A stretch of DNA of 64,000 bases from Silicimonas sp. (GTDB taxonomy: Bacteria > Pseudomonadota > Alphaproteobacteria > Rhodobacterales > Rhodobacteraceae), in contig JAJEAC010000188.1 in the NCBI GenBank assembly GCA_022824315.1, forward strand, positions 122,664 through 186,663, given 5' to 3'. This document shows, piece after piece, positions 53,651 to 62,205 of this stretch. Made by a program: the position numbers and the translations under genes. The notes beneath the pieces were generated by a model. It was not told where the DNA came from. It ran no database searches and worked only from the letters and a program-made list of their open reading frames with translations. The number at the start of each line of letters is the position of its first letter. Position 1 is the first letter of the stretch.

Positions 53651-55309
53651 TCAAGACGGATCCCGCCAGCGGTTGATGATCGGATAACGCCGATCCAGCC
53701 AAAAGGACCGCTCGGTCAACCGGACGCCGGGCGCTGACTGAAAGCGCTTGTACTCGGCGCGGTACAGGAGCTGCTCAACCTGCTCGACGATCTCGCGGTC
53801 AAATCCCAGTGCCACCACTTCGGCGACCGGGCTTTCATCATCGATCAGGGCAGTCAGGATCACGTCCAGATCGGCGTATTCGGGCAGGGAATCGCTGTCT
53901 TTCTGCCCTTCCCTCAGTTCGGCCGTCGGCGGCTTCTCGATCACGACCGGCGGAATCACTGACCCGGCCGGTCCCTTCATCCACGGCCGATGGTTGGCAT
54001 TGCGCCAGCGGCAGGTCTCGAAGACCCGCGTCTTGTAGAGATCCTTGACCGGATTGTAGCCGCCGGCCATGTCGCCATAGATCGTGGCATATCCGACGGC
54101 CGCCTCCGACTTGTTGCCCGTGGTCAGCAGCATCTCGCCAAACTTGTTCGAAAGCGCCATGAGGATGACCCCGCGCAGTCGTGACTGGATGTTCTCTTCC
54201 GTGATGTCCGGCTCCCTGCCCTCAAAAAGTGGTGCCAGGGCTTGCACTGTCGCCTCGACCGGCGCAGCGATCGGCACGGTGTCAAGCCGGACGCCAAGCG
54301 CCGCTGCCACTTCGGACGCATCGTCCACAGACTGTCCGCTCGTGTATTCCGAAGGCATCATGACGCAGCGCACGTTCTCGGGACCGAGGGCGTCCACGGC
54401 AATGCAGGCAACGACTGCACTGTCGACGCCACCGGACAGGCCGAGAAGCGCCTTCGAGAACCCCGCTTTCCGGACGTAGTCCCGGGTAGCCTCGACCATG
54501 GCACGATAGTCCAGTTCCCACGGATCCGGACACGGCGCGAACTCGCCTTTCAGTGCGTGCCAGCCATTTCGCCGCTCCTCGAAATCCACATGGACCACGG
54601 ACTCGTCAAAGAAGGGCATCCGAACCGCCATTTCACGGTCGGGATTCAGGACGAAGCTGCCGCCATCGAATACCTGATCGTCCTGACCCCCAATCATGTT
54701 GAGATAGACAAGCGGCAATCCGGTCTCGACGACTCGCGCCACCATGAGGTTGAGGCGGGTATCGAACTTTTCCCTGCAATAGGGTGAGCCGTTCGGCACA
54801 AGGAGAATCTCCGCCCCCGATTCCGCAAGCGCTTCGGGCACGTCTTCATGCCACGCATCTTCGCAGATCGGCACACCGATGCGAACGCCCCCGAGATCGA
54901 ATGGGCCCGCCAAGGGTCCCCGGTCAAAGACACGGACTTCGTCGAATACCGTCTCGTTCGGAAGTTCGCGCTTGAGATTCCTGCGCACCACGCGGCCATC
55001 CTTGAAAACGTGAAACGCGTTGTAGAGCTTCCCGTCCTGGTGCAGTGGCCCGCCGATACCGAGCGCCGGACCGTCTGCGCAGGCCACGCGCAATGCGTCG
55101 AGGTGTGCCTCGGCATCGCGCACAAATGATGGCCTCATCACAAGATCTTGCGTGTTGTAGCCCGTGATGAACATCTCGGTGAGCATCACTAGGTCGGCAC
55201 CCGCCGAACGGCCTTGTTCCCATGCTGACCGCGCCAGCGCCGCATTGCCTGCGAAATCCCCGACGGTGGGGTTCAATTGCGCCAGCGTCACGCGAAGTCT
55301 TCGTGCCAT
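53651..55309 (-). CDS. nadE: Glutamine-dependent NAD+ synthetase
   Basis: A 552-residue enzyme that amidates nicotinic acid adenine dinucleotide to NAD+. The N-terminal nitrilase-like glutaminase domain carries Glu in LTEMFITGY, Lys in KRELPNETVFDE and Cys in PICEDAWHED; the C-terminal synthetase domain has the P-loop LGLSGGVDSAVVACIAVDAL, MPSEYTSGQSVDDA and LLTTGNKSEAAVGYATIYGD. The total length suits the short bacterial two-domain type. It is last before the divergent MORN gene. Confidence 0.97.
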   Translation of the reverse strand: MARRLRVTLAQLNPTVGDFAGNAALARSAWEQGRSAGADLVMLTEMFITGYNTQDLVMRPSFVRDAEAHLDALRVACADGPALGIGGPLHQDGKLYNAFHVFKDGRVVRRNLKRELPNETVFDEVRVFDRGPLAGPFDLGGVRIGVPICEDAWHEDVPEALAESGAEILLVPNGSPYCREKFDTRLNLMVARVVETGLPLVYLNMIGGQDDQVFDGGSFVLNPDREMAVRMPFFDESVVHVDFEERRNGWHALKGEFAPCPDPWELDYRAMVEATRDYVRKAGFSKALLGLSGGVDSAVVACIAVDALGPENVRCVMMPSEYTSGQSVDDASEVAAALGVRLDTVPIAAPVEATVQALAPLFEGREPDITEENIQSRLRGVILMALSNKFGEMLLTTGNKSEAAVGYATIYGDMAGGYNPVKDLYKTRVFETCRWRNANHRPWMKGPAGSVIPPVVIEKPPTAELREGQKDSDSLPEYADLDVILTALIDDESPVAEVVALGFDREIVEQVEQLLYRAEYKRFQSAPGVRLTERSFWLDRRYPIINRWRDPS

Positions 55310-55574
55310 GATGCGTCTCCACAGGATCTTTCTGCAGGGCCGGACACCGCAATACCCCCGCTTTCCTCGCTTGGGGGGCGGAAATCATGCCTTCCGGCAC
55401 TATGGCCCGCGAGAGCCGGACGCAATACCCCGCCACGAGATATTGCCGGGCCATGTTGCAGATCAAGGACTCAACGCAGGGAAAAGCGTTTGCGGGCAAT
55501 TCGCCTCTCAACTAGTCTTTCCAGCAAGTGGCAGGCCACCGCGCATCGGGCCGGTGGCGCGACTGAGGTGCACG

Positions 55575-56996
55575 ATGAAGCTGGCATTGGGACTCATTCT
55601 TCCGTTCGCCGCCGCGAGCTCTGGAGGCGCGCTTGCCCAGGAAGTCATCACCAAGCAGTACGACGATGGCGGCATCTACGAAGGCACGTTCAAGAACGGC
55701 AAACAGCACGGACAGGGAACGTATCGGCTGCCTGACGGCTACGTCTATGAAGGCGAATGGGTGGATGGCCGGATCGAGGGCCAAGGCAAGGCAAGCTACG
55801 GCAACGGCGCGGTCTACATCGGCCAGTTCGTGAACGGAAAGCCGGAAGGAACCGGCAGAATCATCTTTGCGGAAGGCGGCACGTATGACGGCGAGTGGCG
55901 CGATGGCAAGATCAACGGTCGGGGTGTCGCCGAATACGCCACGGGAGTGCGCTATGTCGGAGAATTCGTCGACGCCTTGCCTCATGGACAGGGTCGGATG
56001 GAGCAGCCGAACGGCTACGTCTACGAAGGCGCATGGTCAAACGGCGAAAAGGATGGCCAAGGACGCATCGAATACGCGGACGGCGCCATCTATGACGGCA
56101 CGTTTGTCGGAGGCCTGCGTGACGGCAGTGGATCGCTCGCCATGGCTGACGGGACGATCTATGACGGTGACTGGTCCAAGGGTCAGTTTCACGGAGACGG
56201 ACGCCTGACACAGCCGAATGGTGACGTCTATGAAGGCCAGTTTCTCGAGGGCAAACGCCACGGCGAAGGTCGCGTCACTTATGCGAGCGGCGATCTCTAC
56301 GAGGGGACGTTCACGGCCGACATGCGCGACGGTCAAGGCACCTTCACCGCCATCGACGGATACACGTATTTGGGCACGTGGGTTGCAGACAAGATTGAAG
56401 GCGTCGGCGAGGTCACCTATTCCGATGGCTCTGTCTACACGGGCACCTTCAAGGACAACAAGACGCACGGAACCGGAAAGATCGTCTACGCCGACGGAGG
56501 CAGCTACCAAGGCGAGTGGCGTGACGGCGCAATCAATGGCAAGGGAACCGTAACCTATGCCAATGGCACCGTCTACGAAGGCGAGTTCAGTGATGCCCAG
56601 ATGCACGGCATTGGCAAAATCGTCTTCGAGGAGGGTCATTCCTATGAAGGCGAGTGGGTGAACGGTCGGCGCGAGGGCGAGGGCGTGTGGCACTACACGG
56701 ACGGCTCGGTTTACCAAGGCACCTTCGTGAACGGCCAGCGCGAAGGAACGGGCACGCTCAGGACAGTCGACGGCTACACCTATACCGGTGAGTGGCAGGC
56801 GGGAAGGATCGAGGGAAACGGGGTCGCAACATACGCGAATGGCGGCGTCTACGAAGGCGCGTTCAAAGCGGGCAAGCGCCATGGCCGGGGCACGATGCGC
56901 TACGAAAACGGCGTGGAGCTCAGCGGCATCTGGGAGAACGGGTCACTGACCGCCGGCACGGACGAGCCAGCCCCGAACCCGGCCGAAAGCGACTGA
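55575..56996 (+). CDS. Secreted protein made of 18 MORN repeats
   Basis: A 473-residue protein: a signal peptide (MKLALGLILPFAAASSGGAL, cleavage near LAQ), then about 18 consecutive 23-residue MORN repeats of the form x-x-Y-x-G-x-[WF]-x-x-G-x-x-x-G-x-G-x-x-x-Y-x-x-G, then a partial repeat and a short acidic, proline-containing tail. The ATG at 55575 is chosen because it starts the signal peptide. The array should fold as a long flat beta-hairpin ribbon in the periplasm or outside the cell. MORN proteins bind lipids or partner proteins; bacterial roles are mostly unknown. It diverges from nadE. Confidence 0.92.
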   Translation: MKLALGLILPFAAASSGGALAQEVITKQYDDGGIYEGTFKNGKQHGQGTYRLPDGYVYEGEWVDGRIEGQGKASYGNGAVYIGQFVNGKPEGTGRIIFAEGGTYDGEWRDGKINGRGVAEYATGVRYVGEFVDALPHGQGRMEQPNGYVYEGAWSNGEKDGQGRIEYADGAIYDGTFVGGLRDGSGSLAMADGTIYDGDWSKGQFHGDGRLTQPNGDVYEGQFLEGKRHGEGRVTYASGDLYEGTFTADMRDGQGTFTAIDGYTYLGTWVADKIEGVGEVTYSDGSVYTGTFKDNKTHGTGKIVYADGGSYQGEWRDGAINGKGTVTYANGTVYEGEFSDAQMHGIGKIVFEEGHSYEGEWVNGRREGEGVWHYTDGSVYQGTFVNGQREGTGTLRTVDGYTYTGEWQAGRIEGNGVATYANGGVYEGAFKAGKRHGRGTMRYENGVELSGIWENGSLTAGTDEPAPNPAESD

Positions 56997-57093
56997 AGCT
57001 GACGGTCCATATGGAAAGCGTTGCAACGGCGCTTCCGTCCAACGGCTGGGCGTCGAATGCGGACGTCATACCGCTCGGCGCAAACGGACATTC

Positions 57094-57480
57094 TCAATGA
57101 CAGGCAGGGCGTCGCGCTGCCGGGACCATTCCGGCCAACACAAGACCCAAGCCATTCGATGTCATCCAGGAAGCCACCTCGCCAGGCAATTCAGCGCGTG
57201 CAAGCGCCGCATTGAAGTGCCATGAGAAAATGCTGTCAGATGTCCGTCGCACGGTCATTATTCCAAGCGAATCGCACCACTTGATGTCGGACCATCTCAA
57301 TCCGCCGAACAACGACAGATGCGCAAGAGCACCATGGGCCGGAACATGCCGCAGAATGGCCCAAACCACTGGATTGGCTCTTGGCGCGAGTTCCCGGGAT
57401 CTCTTGATCATCCCGTTCATTAAGCGGACTCTTCGCGGCGACAGCCGCGCGACCAGATGCCGAATCTCGATTGCGGGCAA
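57094..57480 (-). CDS. Hypothetical protein, weak support
   Basis: A 128-residue open frame ending 18 bases downstream of the GNAT gene stop on the same strand. The composition is protein-like with several Trp (NPVVWAILRHVPAHGALAH and FGGLRWSDIKWCDSLG), but no family was recognised, codon use is mixed and no good ribosome site precedes the first codon. It may be a real lineage-specific gene or a chance frame in the otherwise empty 57000-57500 stretch. Confidence 0.25.
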   Translation of the reverse strand: MPAIEIRHLVARLSPRRVRLMNGMIKRSRELAPRANPVVWAILRHVPAHGALAHLSLFGGLRWSDIKWCDSLGIMTVRRTSDSIFSWHFNAALARAELPGEVASWMTSNGLGLVLAGMVPAARRPACH

Positions 57481-57498
57481 ACGGCACTTGGCTCCGAT

Positions 57499-57996
57499 TC
57501 ATGCCGTGCGGTCGGTTTGCGGAGAGAGCTGATATGTCAGCCATTCGGTCTTTTCGGCAACGGAATCGTAGAGTTGTTGTGCCTGACGGTTGTCCTGTGC
57601 CGTCATCCAGCGCACGAAGTCCCAGCCTGCCTTCTCCGCAAGCACGGAAATCGCTTCAATCAACAGGCGACCGACTCCGCGACCACGTTCGGAAGGCGCG
57701 ACAAACAGATCGTCAAGAAAGCAGGCAGAGCTTCCCGTCAGAGTGCGGAAATAAGGACGAAAGTGGGCAATGCCGACGATCTGGCCATCCTTGACCGCTA
57801 CCAGCCCGCTTGTGGGGTGGTCTCCGTCCATCAGCCAGCCCCAGACCCGATCAAGGACTTTCTCGCTTAACTGCTGGTCATAGAATTGGCCGTAACCGGC
57901 GAACAGCTTGCACCAACCTGGTCGATCCTGTTCCCGCACAGCCCGAATTTCGACTTCGACGGACTCTTTCACCGGTCCTGATTCGTTACACGTCAT
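57499..57996 (-). CDS. GNAT-family N-acetyltransferase
   Basis: A 165-residue GNAT protein. The acetyl-CoA loop is VAPSERGRGVGRLLIEA, preceded by the SACFLDDLFV strand and followed by GWDFVRWMTAQDNRQAQQLY, close to the diamine/aminoalkyl acetyltransferase-like group. The ATG at 57996 follows AAGGAGG by about nine bases; the GTG right after that site is too close to it. Substrate is unknown. Confidence 0.9.
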   Translation of the reverse strand: MTCNESGPVKESVEVEIRAVREQDRPGWCKLFAGYGQFYDQQLSEKVLDRVWGWLMDGDHPTSGLVAVKDGQIVGIAHFRPYFRTLTGSSACFLDDLFVAPSERGRGVGRLLIEAISVLAEKAGWDFVRWMTAQDNRQAQQLYDSVAEKTEWLTYQLSPQTDRTA

Positions 57997-58240
57997 CGGA
58001 GCCACCCTCCTTGAAAAAAATGCCGCCTTGGCAATCCCAGGTTGCGGTTGTGGTAAGGGCCCAAAAAAAGAAAATCCATGTCAATCGGCGCGCACGATGT
58101 CGGGATCAACACGGATGTCCCGCTCTGGATGCCGTCCACCGATGGGACAAGTCTTGCCAGGTGTCTGCATCCGCAAGGAAGACGTGCGTCTTCGCGGCAC
58201 GCGGCACAAGACTTGTTGCCGAACGTGTGCGACTGGGCCT

Positions 58241-58269
58241 TTGACACCCGCCGCCGCAACGAATAACGT
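58241..58269 (+). promoter_or_regulatory. Promoter of the leu leader and leuA
   Basis: TTGACA (58241-58246, perfect -35) and TAACGT (58264-58269) are 17 bases apart. Transcription would start near 58276, so the leader ORF ATG at 58278 would be at or almost at the mRNA 5' end. This fits the lack of a Shine-Dalgarno sequence before the leader peptide. Confidence 0.7.
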
Positions 58270-58277
58270 CCCCATCC

Positions 58278-58352
58278 ATGAAACAGGCAAGCCATATCGC
58301 ACATTCGCGTGCCGATCGATTCGGCCTGCTTCTTCTCCTTAGCCGCCTCTGA
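58278..58352 (+). CDS. leuL: leu operon leader peptide (attenuator peptide)
   Basis: A 24-codon ORF beginning MKQASHIAH and ending FGLLLLLSRL before TGA. It has five consecutive Leu codons (CTG CTT CTT CTC CTT, 58326-58340) and a sixth just before the stop. The ORF lies 250 bases before leuA, right behind the best promoter and in front of alternative hairpins. Ribosome stalling at the Leu codons when charged leucyl-tRNA is scarce would set the RNA fold, as in leu and trp attenuators. It is too short for usual gene finders. Confidence 0.85.
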   Translation: MKQASHIAHSRADRFGLLLLLSRL

Positions 58353-58396
58353 GCGCGCCTTCCGGCGCGACCGCTCAGAGGATGTCCTCGCGCCGG
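58346..58396 (+). promoter_or_regulatory. leuA attenuator: two mutually exclusive hairpins
   Basis: Hairpin A pairs CCTCTGAGCG (58346-58355) with CGCTCAGAGG (58372-58381), with an inner CGCC/GGCG stem. Hairpin B pairs CCGGCGCGA (58362-58370) with TCGCGCCGG (58388-58396). They share bases and cannot form together. A ribosome stalled at the Leu codons leaves the left arm of A free, so A forms and B is prevented. A ribosome finishing the ORF covers that arm and lets B form. B has no U-tract after it, so how B lowers expression is uncertain. Confidence 0.75.
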
Positions 58397-58602
58397 GAAA
58401 CAGACTAGGGAGACAATCTTGCATACGACCAATCTGGCGAAGGGGCCGACAAGCGCCACACCCCGCATCATGGCCATGGCCACCCCAGGGTGGCCCGTGC
58501 GCATCTTGCCGCCAGATCCTGCAAGCATGGGGCCAGGGCGACAGGGTTCTTGGCGACTCCTGCCAGCACCCGGCGACATGCCAGCAATTCGAGGACAGGA
58601 AG

Positions 58603-60171
58603 ATGGCTGACAGCGAACACGTACTGATTTTCGACACCACGCTGCGGGATGGAGAACAAAGTCCCGGCGCAACCATGAGCCATGCAGAAAAGCTCGAAAT
58701 CGCCGGGCTTCTTGACGAGATGGGCGTTGACATCATCGAGGCAGGGTTTCCGATTGCCTCGGAGGGAGATTTCGAGGCCGTGAGCGAAATATCCAGGCTT
58801 GCCCAAAGCGCCGTGATCTGCGGGCTGGCACGGGCGAACTTCCAGGACATCGACCGTTGCTGGGAGGCCGTGCGGCAGGCCAAGCGGCCGCGAATCCATA
58901 CCTTCATTGGCACGTCCCCGCTGCATCGCGACATTCCGAAGCTCTCGAAGGACGAGATGGCGGCACGAATCCACGAAACCGTGACCCATGCGCGCAATCT
59001 CTGTGACAATGTCCAATGGTCGCCGATGGACGCGACGCGGACCGAATGGGACTATCTCGCGCGTGTCGTCGAGATCGCGATCAAGGCGGGTGCCACAACG
59101 ATCAATATCCCAGACACGGTCGGCTACACGGCACCCCGCGAGAGCGCCGGATTGATCAAGCGCCTGATCAAGGAGGTGCCGGGGGCGGACGAAGTCGTTT
59201 TCGCGACCCACTGCCACAATGACCTTGGCATGGCGACGGCAAACGCCTTGGCTGCGGTTGAAGGTGGCGCACGACAGATCGAATGCACAATCAACGGGCT
59301 GGGCGAGCGGGCCGGCAACACCGCCTTGGAGGAGGTCGTGATGGCAATGCGCGTGCGCAGCGACATCATGCCGTTCAAGACCGGCGTCGACACCACGAAA
59401 CTGATCCATGTTTCGCGACGCGTGGCAACCGTATCCGGCTTTGCCGTGCAGTATAACAAGGCCATCGTCGGCAAGAATGCATTCGCTCACGAGAGCGGCA
59501 TTCACCAGGACGGAATGCTGAAAAACGCCGAAACGTTCGAGATCATGCGCCCGGAGGATGTCGGGCTTTCGGAAACCAGCATCGTGATGGGCAAGCATTC
59601 GGGCCGCGCGGCGCTGAGATCAAAGTTGAGGGAATTGGGCTTTGATCCCGGAGACAATCAGCTGAATGACGTTTTCGTTCGTTTCAAGGCACTTGCCGAC
59701 CGCAAGAAGGAAGTCTTCGACGATGATCTGATCGCACTGATGAGGGATCAGGAGACCGGTGAAGTAAATGACCGCATCAAGGTCAAGTTTCTTCGGGTCA
59801 TCTGCGGCACCGAGGCGCCGCAGTCCGCCGACCTGATTCTCGAAATTGACGGCGAGGAGACACGGGGCACCGCCCAAGGCGATGGGCCGGTCGACGCGAC
59901 GTTCAACGCGGTAAAGAAGCTCTTTCCCCACAAGGCACGGCTTCAGCTCTATCAGGTGCAGGCCGTGACCGAAGGCACGGACGCCCAAGCAACTGCCAGC
60001 GTGCGAATGGACGAAAACGGCCTTATCGCCACCGGCCAGTCTGCGGACACGGACACCGTAGTGGCAAGTGCCAAGGCATATGTGAACGCACTCAACCGGC
60101 TCCTGGTCCGGCGGCAGAGGACCGGCCCCGATGCGGACGTGAAACGGGTGTCGTACCGGGTCACCGGGTGA
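58603..60171 (+). CDS. leuA: 2-isopropylmalate synthase
   Basis: A 522-residue enzyme of leucine synthesis that condenses acetyl-CoA with 2-oxoisovalerate. The HMGL-like TIM barrel has FDTTLRDGEQSPGATMSHAE and the metal ligands in THCHNDLGMATANALAAVEG; NGLGERAGNTALEEVVMAM, VGKNAFAHESGIHQDGMLKN and MGKHSGRAALRSKLRELGFD are diagnostic. The C-terminal LeuA dimer domain (leucine-binding, feedback inhibition) is complete. The ATG at 58603 follows GGAAG. Expression appears controlled by the leader peptide and attenuator upstream. Confidence 0.97.
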   Translation: MADSEHVLIFDTTLRDGEQSPGATMSHAEKLEIAGLLDEMGVDIIEAGFPIASEGDFEAVSEISRLAQSAVICGLARANFQDIDRCWEAVRQAKRPRIHTFIGTSPLHRDIPKLSKDEMAARIHETVTHARNLCDNVQWSPMDATRTEWDYLARVVEIAIKAGATTINIPDTVGYTAPRESAGLIKRLIKEVPGADEVVFATHCHNDLGMATANALAAVEGGARQIECTINGLGERAGNTALEEVVMAMRVRSDIMPFKTGVDTTKLIHVSRRVATVSGFAVQYNKAIVGKNAFAHESGIHQDGMLKNAETFEIMRPEDVGLSETSIVMGKHSGRAALRSKLRELGFDPGDNQLNDVFVRFKALADRKKEVFDDDLIALMRDQETGEVNDRIKVKFLRVICGTEAPQSADLILEIDGEETRGTAQGDGPVDATFNAVKKLFPHKARLQLYQVQAVTEGTDAQATASVRMDENGLIATGQSADTDTVVASAKAYVNALNRLLVRRQRTGPDADVKRVSYRVTG

Positions 60172-60190
60172 CGTCCCGGAGCGAGACGCG

Positions 60191-61168
60191 TCACGAAGAG
60201 GCTTGCCAGGCTCCTCGAACTGCGGCGTCCGCCGTCTGGTCTGCGTCTAGAAACTGAAGCGCATCCGTCATGAAGCGCGTTCGTGTCGCGGGCACCTCCA
60301 TCATCACCTCATGCCTTGCGCCCTCGATGATGCAGAGCCGCGCGGATGGCCATGAGACGTGCATCCTGTGAATGGCGCTCGTCGACACGACCCGCTCGTC
60401 GCTGCCCAGGGCGGTCAAGACCGGAAGTTCAGGCCGAGGCATCCTTGCAAGCCAGCGATGTTCCGCGATGGCACTGCCGACCCATCCGGTCGAAGGGCCG
60501 CCAAGCACAAGGCCAGGCTCTTCCGTCAGCTGATGGGCCATGTGCGCGAATGTCTCCTGGTCGCACGTAAGCAGGTTCGTGTCGAATCGCGTCTCGGTGA
60601 CGTAGTTGCCGGGACCTGACCCCGGGACATAGCGGCGTTCAATGCCAAGAGGCCCCAGGAGATGCGGCAGGACGATCGCCACCGGCCAGATGAAGAACGG
60701 CATCTTGAATCCCCACATCGGCGCCGAGAACACCGCCTTCCTGACCGGCAATCCCTCGATCAGGGACCTCAAACCGATGCAACCGCCCATGGAGTGGGCG
60801 AGAAGGAACCAGGGTTCGGGCAGGCCGTCAGCCCTCGCCGTCGAGACCAGTTCCGCCACGTCCATCTGAAAATCCCGGAAGGTTGCCACATGTCCGAGCC
60901 TCGCATCGTCCGTCAGTCGGTCCGAGAAGCCCTGCCCTCGCCAATCGACCGTGGCGACCGCGTAGCCCGCCCCGTTCAGGTCACGTGCGACCCGACCGTA
61001 TTTTTCAGCATATTCCGTCCGCCCGGAAAACAGGAGGACCGAGCCCTTCCCCCCTTCAGCAGGCCACAGGACGACACGGATGCGGCAGCCGTCCCTGCCA
61101 CGCCGCCAGACGGCCCGAACGCTTTCGGGGCCTTCGGCGAGATCGGCACGAAACGGTGCGTTCTCCAT
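60191..61168 (-). CDS. Alpha/beta hydrolase (lysophospholipase-like)
   Basis: A 325-residue serine hydrolase. The nucleophile elbow is FLLAHSMGGCIGLRSL (Ser in HSMGG), with DWRGQGFSDRLTDDARLGHV before it as in PldB/monoacylglycerol lipase-type enzymes, and the catalytic His near the end in GARHEVMMEVP. No signal peptide is seen. It converges on leuA with a 19-base gap and shares the strand with an SCP-2 gene immediately upstream (two-base gap), suggesting a lipid-related pair. Confidence 0.9.
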   Translation of the reverse strand: MENAPFRADLAEGPESVRAVWRRGRDGCRIRVVLWPAEGGKGSVLLFSGRTEYAEKYGRVARDLNGAGYAVATVDWRGQGFSDRLTDDARLGHVATFRDFQMDVAELVSTARADGLPEPWFLLAHSMGGCIGLRSLIEGLPVRKAVFSAPMWGFKMPFFIWPVAIVLPHLLGPLGIERRYVPGSGPGNYVTETRFDTNLLTCDQETFAHMAHQLTEEPGLVLGGPSTGWVGSAIAEHRWLARMPRPELPVLTALGSDERVVSTSAIHRMHVSWPSARLCIIEGARHEVMMEVPATRTRFMTDALQFLDADQTADAAVRGAWQASS

Positions 61169-61170
61169 GG

Positions 61171-61458
61171 TCAGGCCAGTGCCGGGGCCAGCCTCATCGC
61201 GATGCCGATGTCTCCGTCGATCTTCAGCCTGCCGGACGCGAAGGCAACCGTCGGATCCAGGTCGCCTCCTAGGATGTCACGGAACGTGTTGGCGTCGGCG
61301 GTCATTGTCACTTCCGCCTCGTCGTCACCCGCCCGTGCACCTTCGTCGTCCAGCAAGATCGAGCCCTCGTCCTCGATGACAAACTTCGCCGTACCGTCAA
61401 ATCCACCGTCCAGCTTGGAATTCAGCATCTTGACCGCTTCATCGATAACGTCGCTCAT
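61171..61458 (-). CDS. SCP-2 sterol-carrier-like lipid-binding protein
   Basis: A 95-residue protein of the SCP-2 family. GFDGTAKFVIEDEGSILLDD and DAEVTMTADANTFRDIL-like (EAEVTMTADANTFRDILGG) are typical, as is AFASGRLKIDGDIGIAMRLA. It should form a hydrophobic pocket for acyl-CoA or lipids. It precedes the alpha/beta hydrolase gene by two bases on the same strand; the two may be translated together. Confidence 0.92.
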   Translation of the reverse strand: MSDVIDEAVKMLNSKLDGGFDGTAKFVIEDEGSILLDDEGARAGDDEAEVTMTADANTFRDILGGDLDPTVAFASGRLKIDGDIGIAMRLAPALA

Positions 61459-61522
61459 GGGTCTTTCCTCACTTCAATGTGTTGGGGGTCGAATCTGCCC
61501 GCCGATAGGTTAGGATCAACAT

Positions 61523-62083
61523 ATGCGCTTTATCCGCCAATACCTCAAACCCCCGGTTGCGGCCGTGGCCGCGTGCCTCGCGCTGCTTTTCCCTGCACAT
61601 GCGGGCGATGCGGAACTTGATGCGCTCTTCGAGAGCTTGCAAACCGCAAGCCCTGAATCCGTCCAGCAGATCGAATTGCAGATATATCGAATCTGGTCGC
61701 AGTCGGGCTCACCGGCAATGGACCTGCTGCTGGAGCGGGGGCGCAAGGCGCATGCAGAAGGCGACTTCGGGCTTGCCATCGAACACTTTTCCGCCCTCGT
61801 GGATCACGCACCGGACTTTGCCGAAGGATACAACGCGCGCGCCACGGCGTACTTTCAGACCGGCCGGTTCGGCCAGTCGCTGGCCGACATCCAGCAAACC
61901 CTGAGGCTCAACCCAAGGCATTTCGGGGCGATAAGCGGGCTGGCTGCCATACTCGAGCAGATTGGTCGCCCGGAAGACGCGCTTGAGGCGTTGCGCGCAG
62001 TCGAAGAATTGAGCCCGAACCGCGAAGGGCTCTCGGGCGCGATTTCGCGCCTTGAGCGCGAGGTTGAGGGCGAGGCGATCTAG
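61523..62083 (+). CDS. Secreted tetratricopeptide-repeat protein
   Basis: A 186-residue protein with a signal peptide (basic MRFIRQYLK, hydrophobic AAVAACLALLFPAHA) and about three TPR units: LLLERGRKAHAEGDFGLAIE, EGYNARATAYFQTGRFGQSL and GAISGLAAILEQIGRPEDAL. Such short periplasmic TPR proteins are common in this group and bind partner proteins; none is obvious nearby. It diverges from the SCP-2 gene with a 64-base gap. Confidence 0.9.
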   Translation: MRFIRQYLKPPVAAVAACLALLFPAHAGDAELDALFESLQTASPESVQQIELQIYRIWSQSGSPAMDLLLERGRKAHAEGDFGLAIEHFSALVDHAPDFAEGYNARATAYFQTGRFGQSLADIQQTLRLNPRHFGAISGLAAILEQIGRPEDALEALRAVEELSPNREGLSGAISRLEREVEGEAI

Positions 62084-62205
62084 GCGCACTTCGCATCTTT
62101 CCGTTCCAAGGCAGTCGAGTCGGCCAACAACTCGAATGTCTTCGAGACCACCGCCTTTCCGGGCCGGGCGCGCCAGAAATGGCCGGACACGATGACAGTC
62201 GATCT

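Noticed and set aside
55575..56996. Regular 69-base spaced repeats that could be taken for a CRISPR or tandem-repeat array
   Set aside because: The repeats are diverged in DNA but uniform as 23-residue MORN units, so they are coding repeats.
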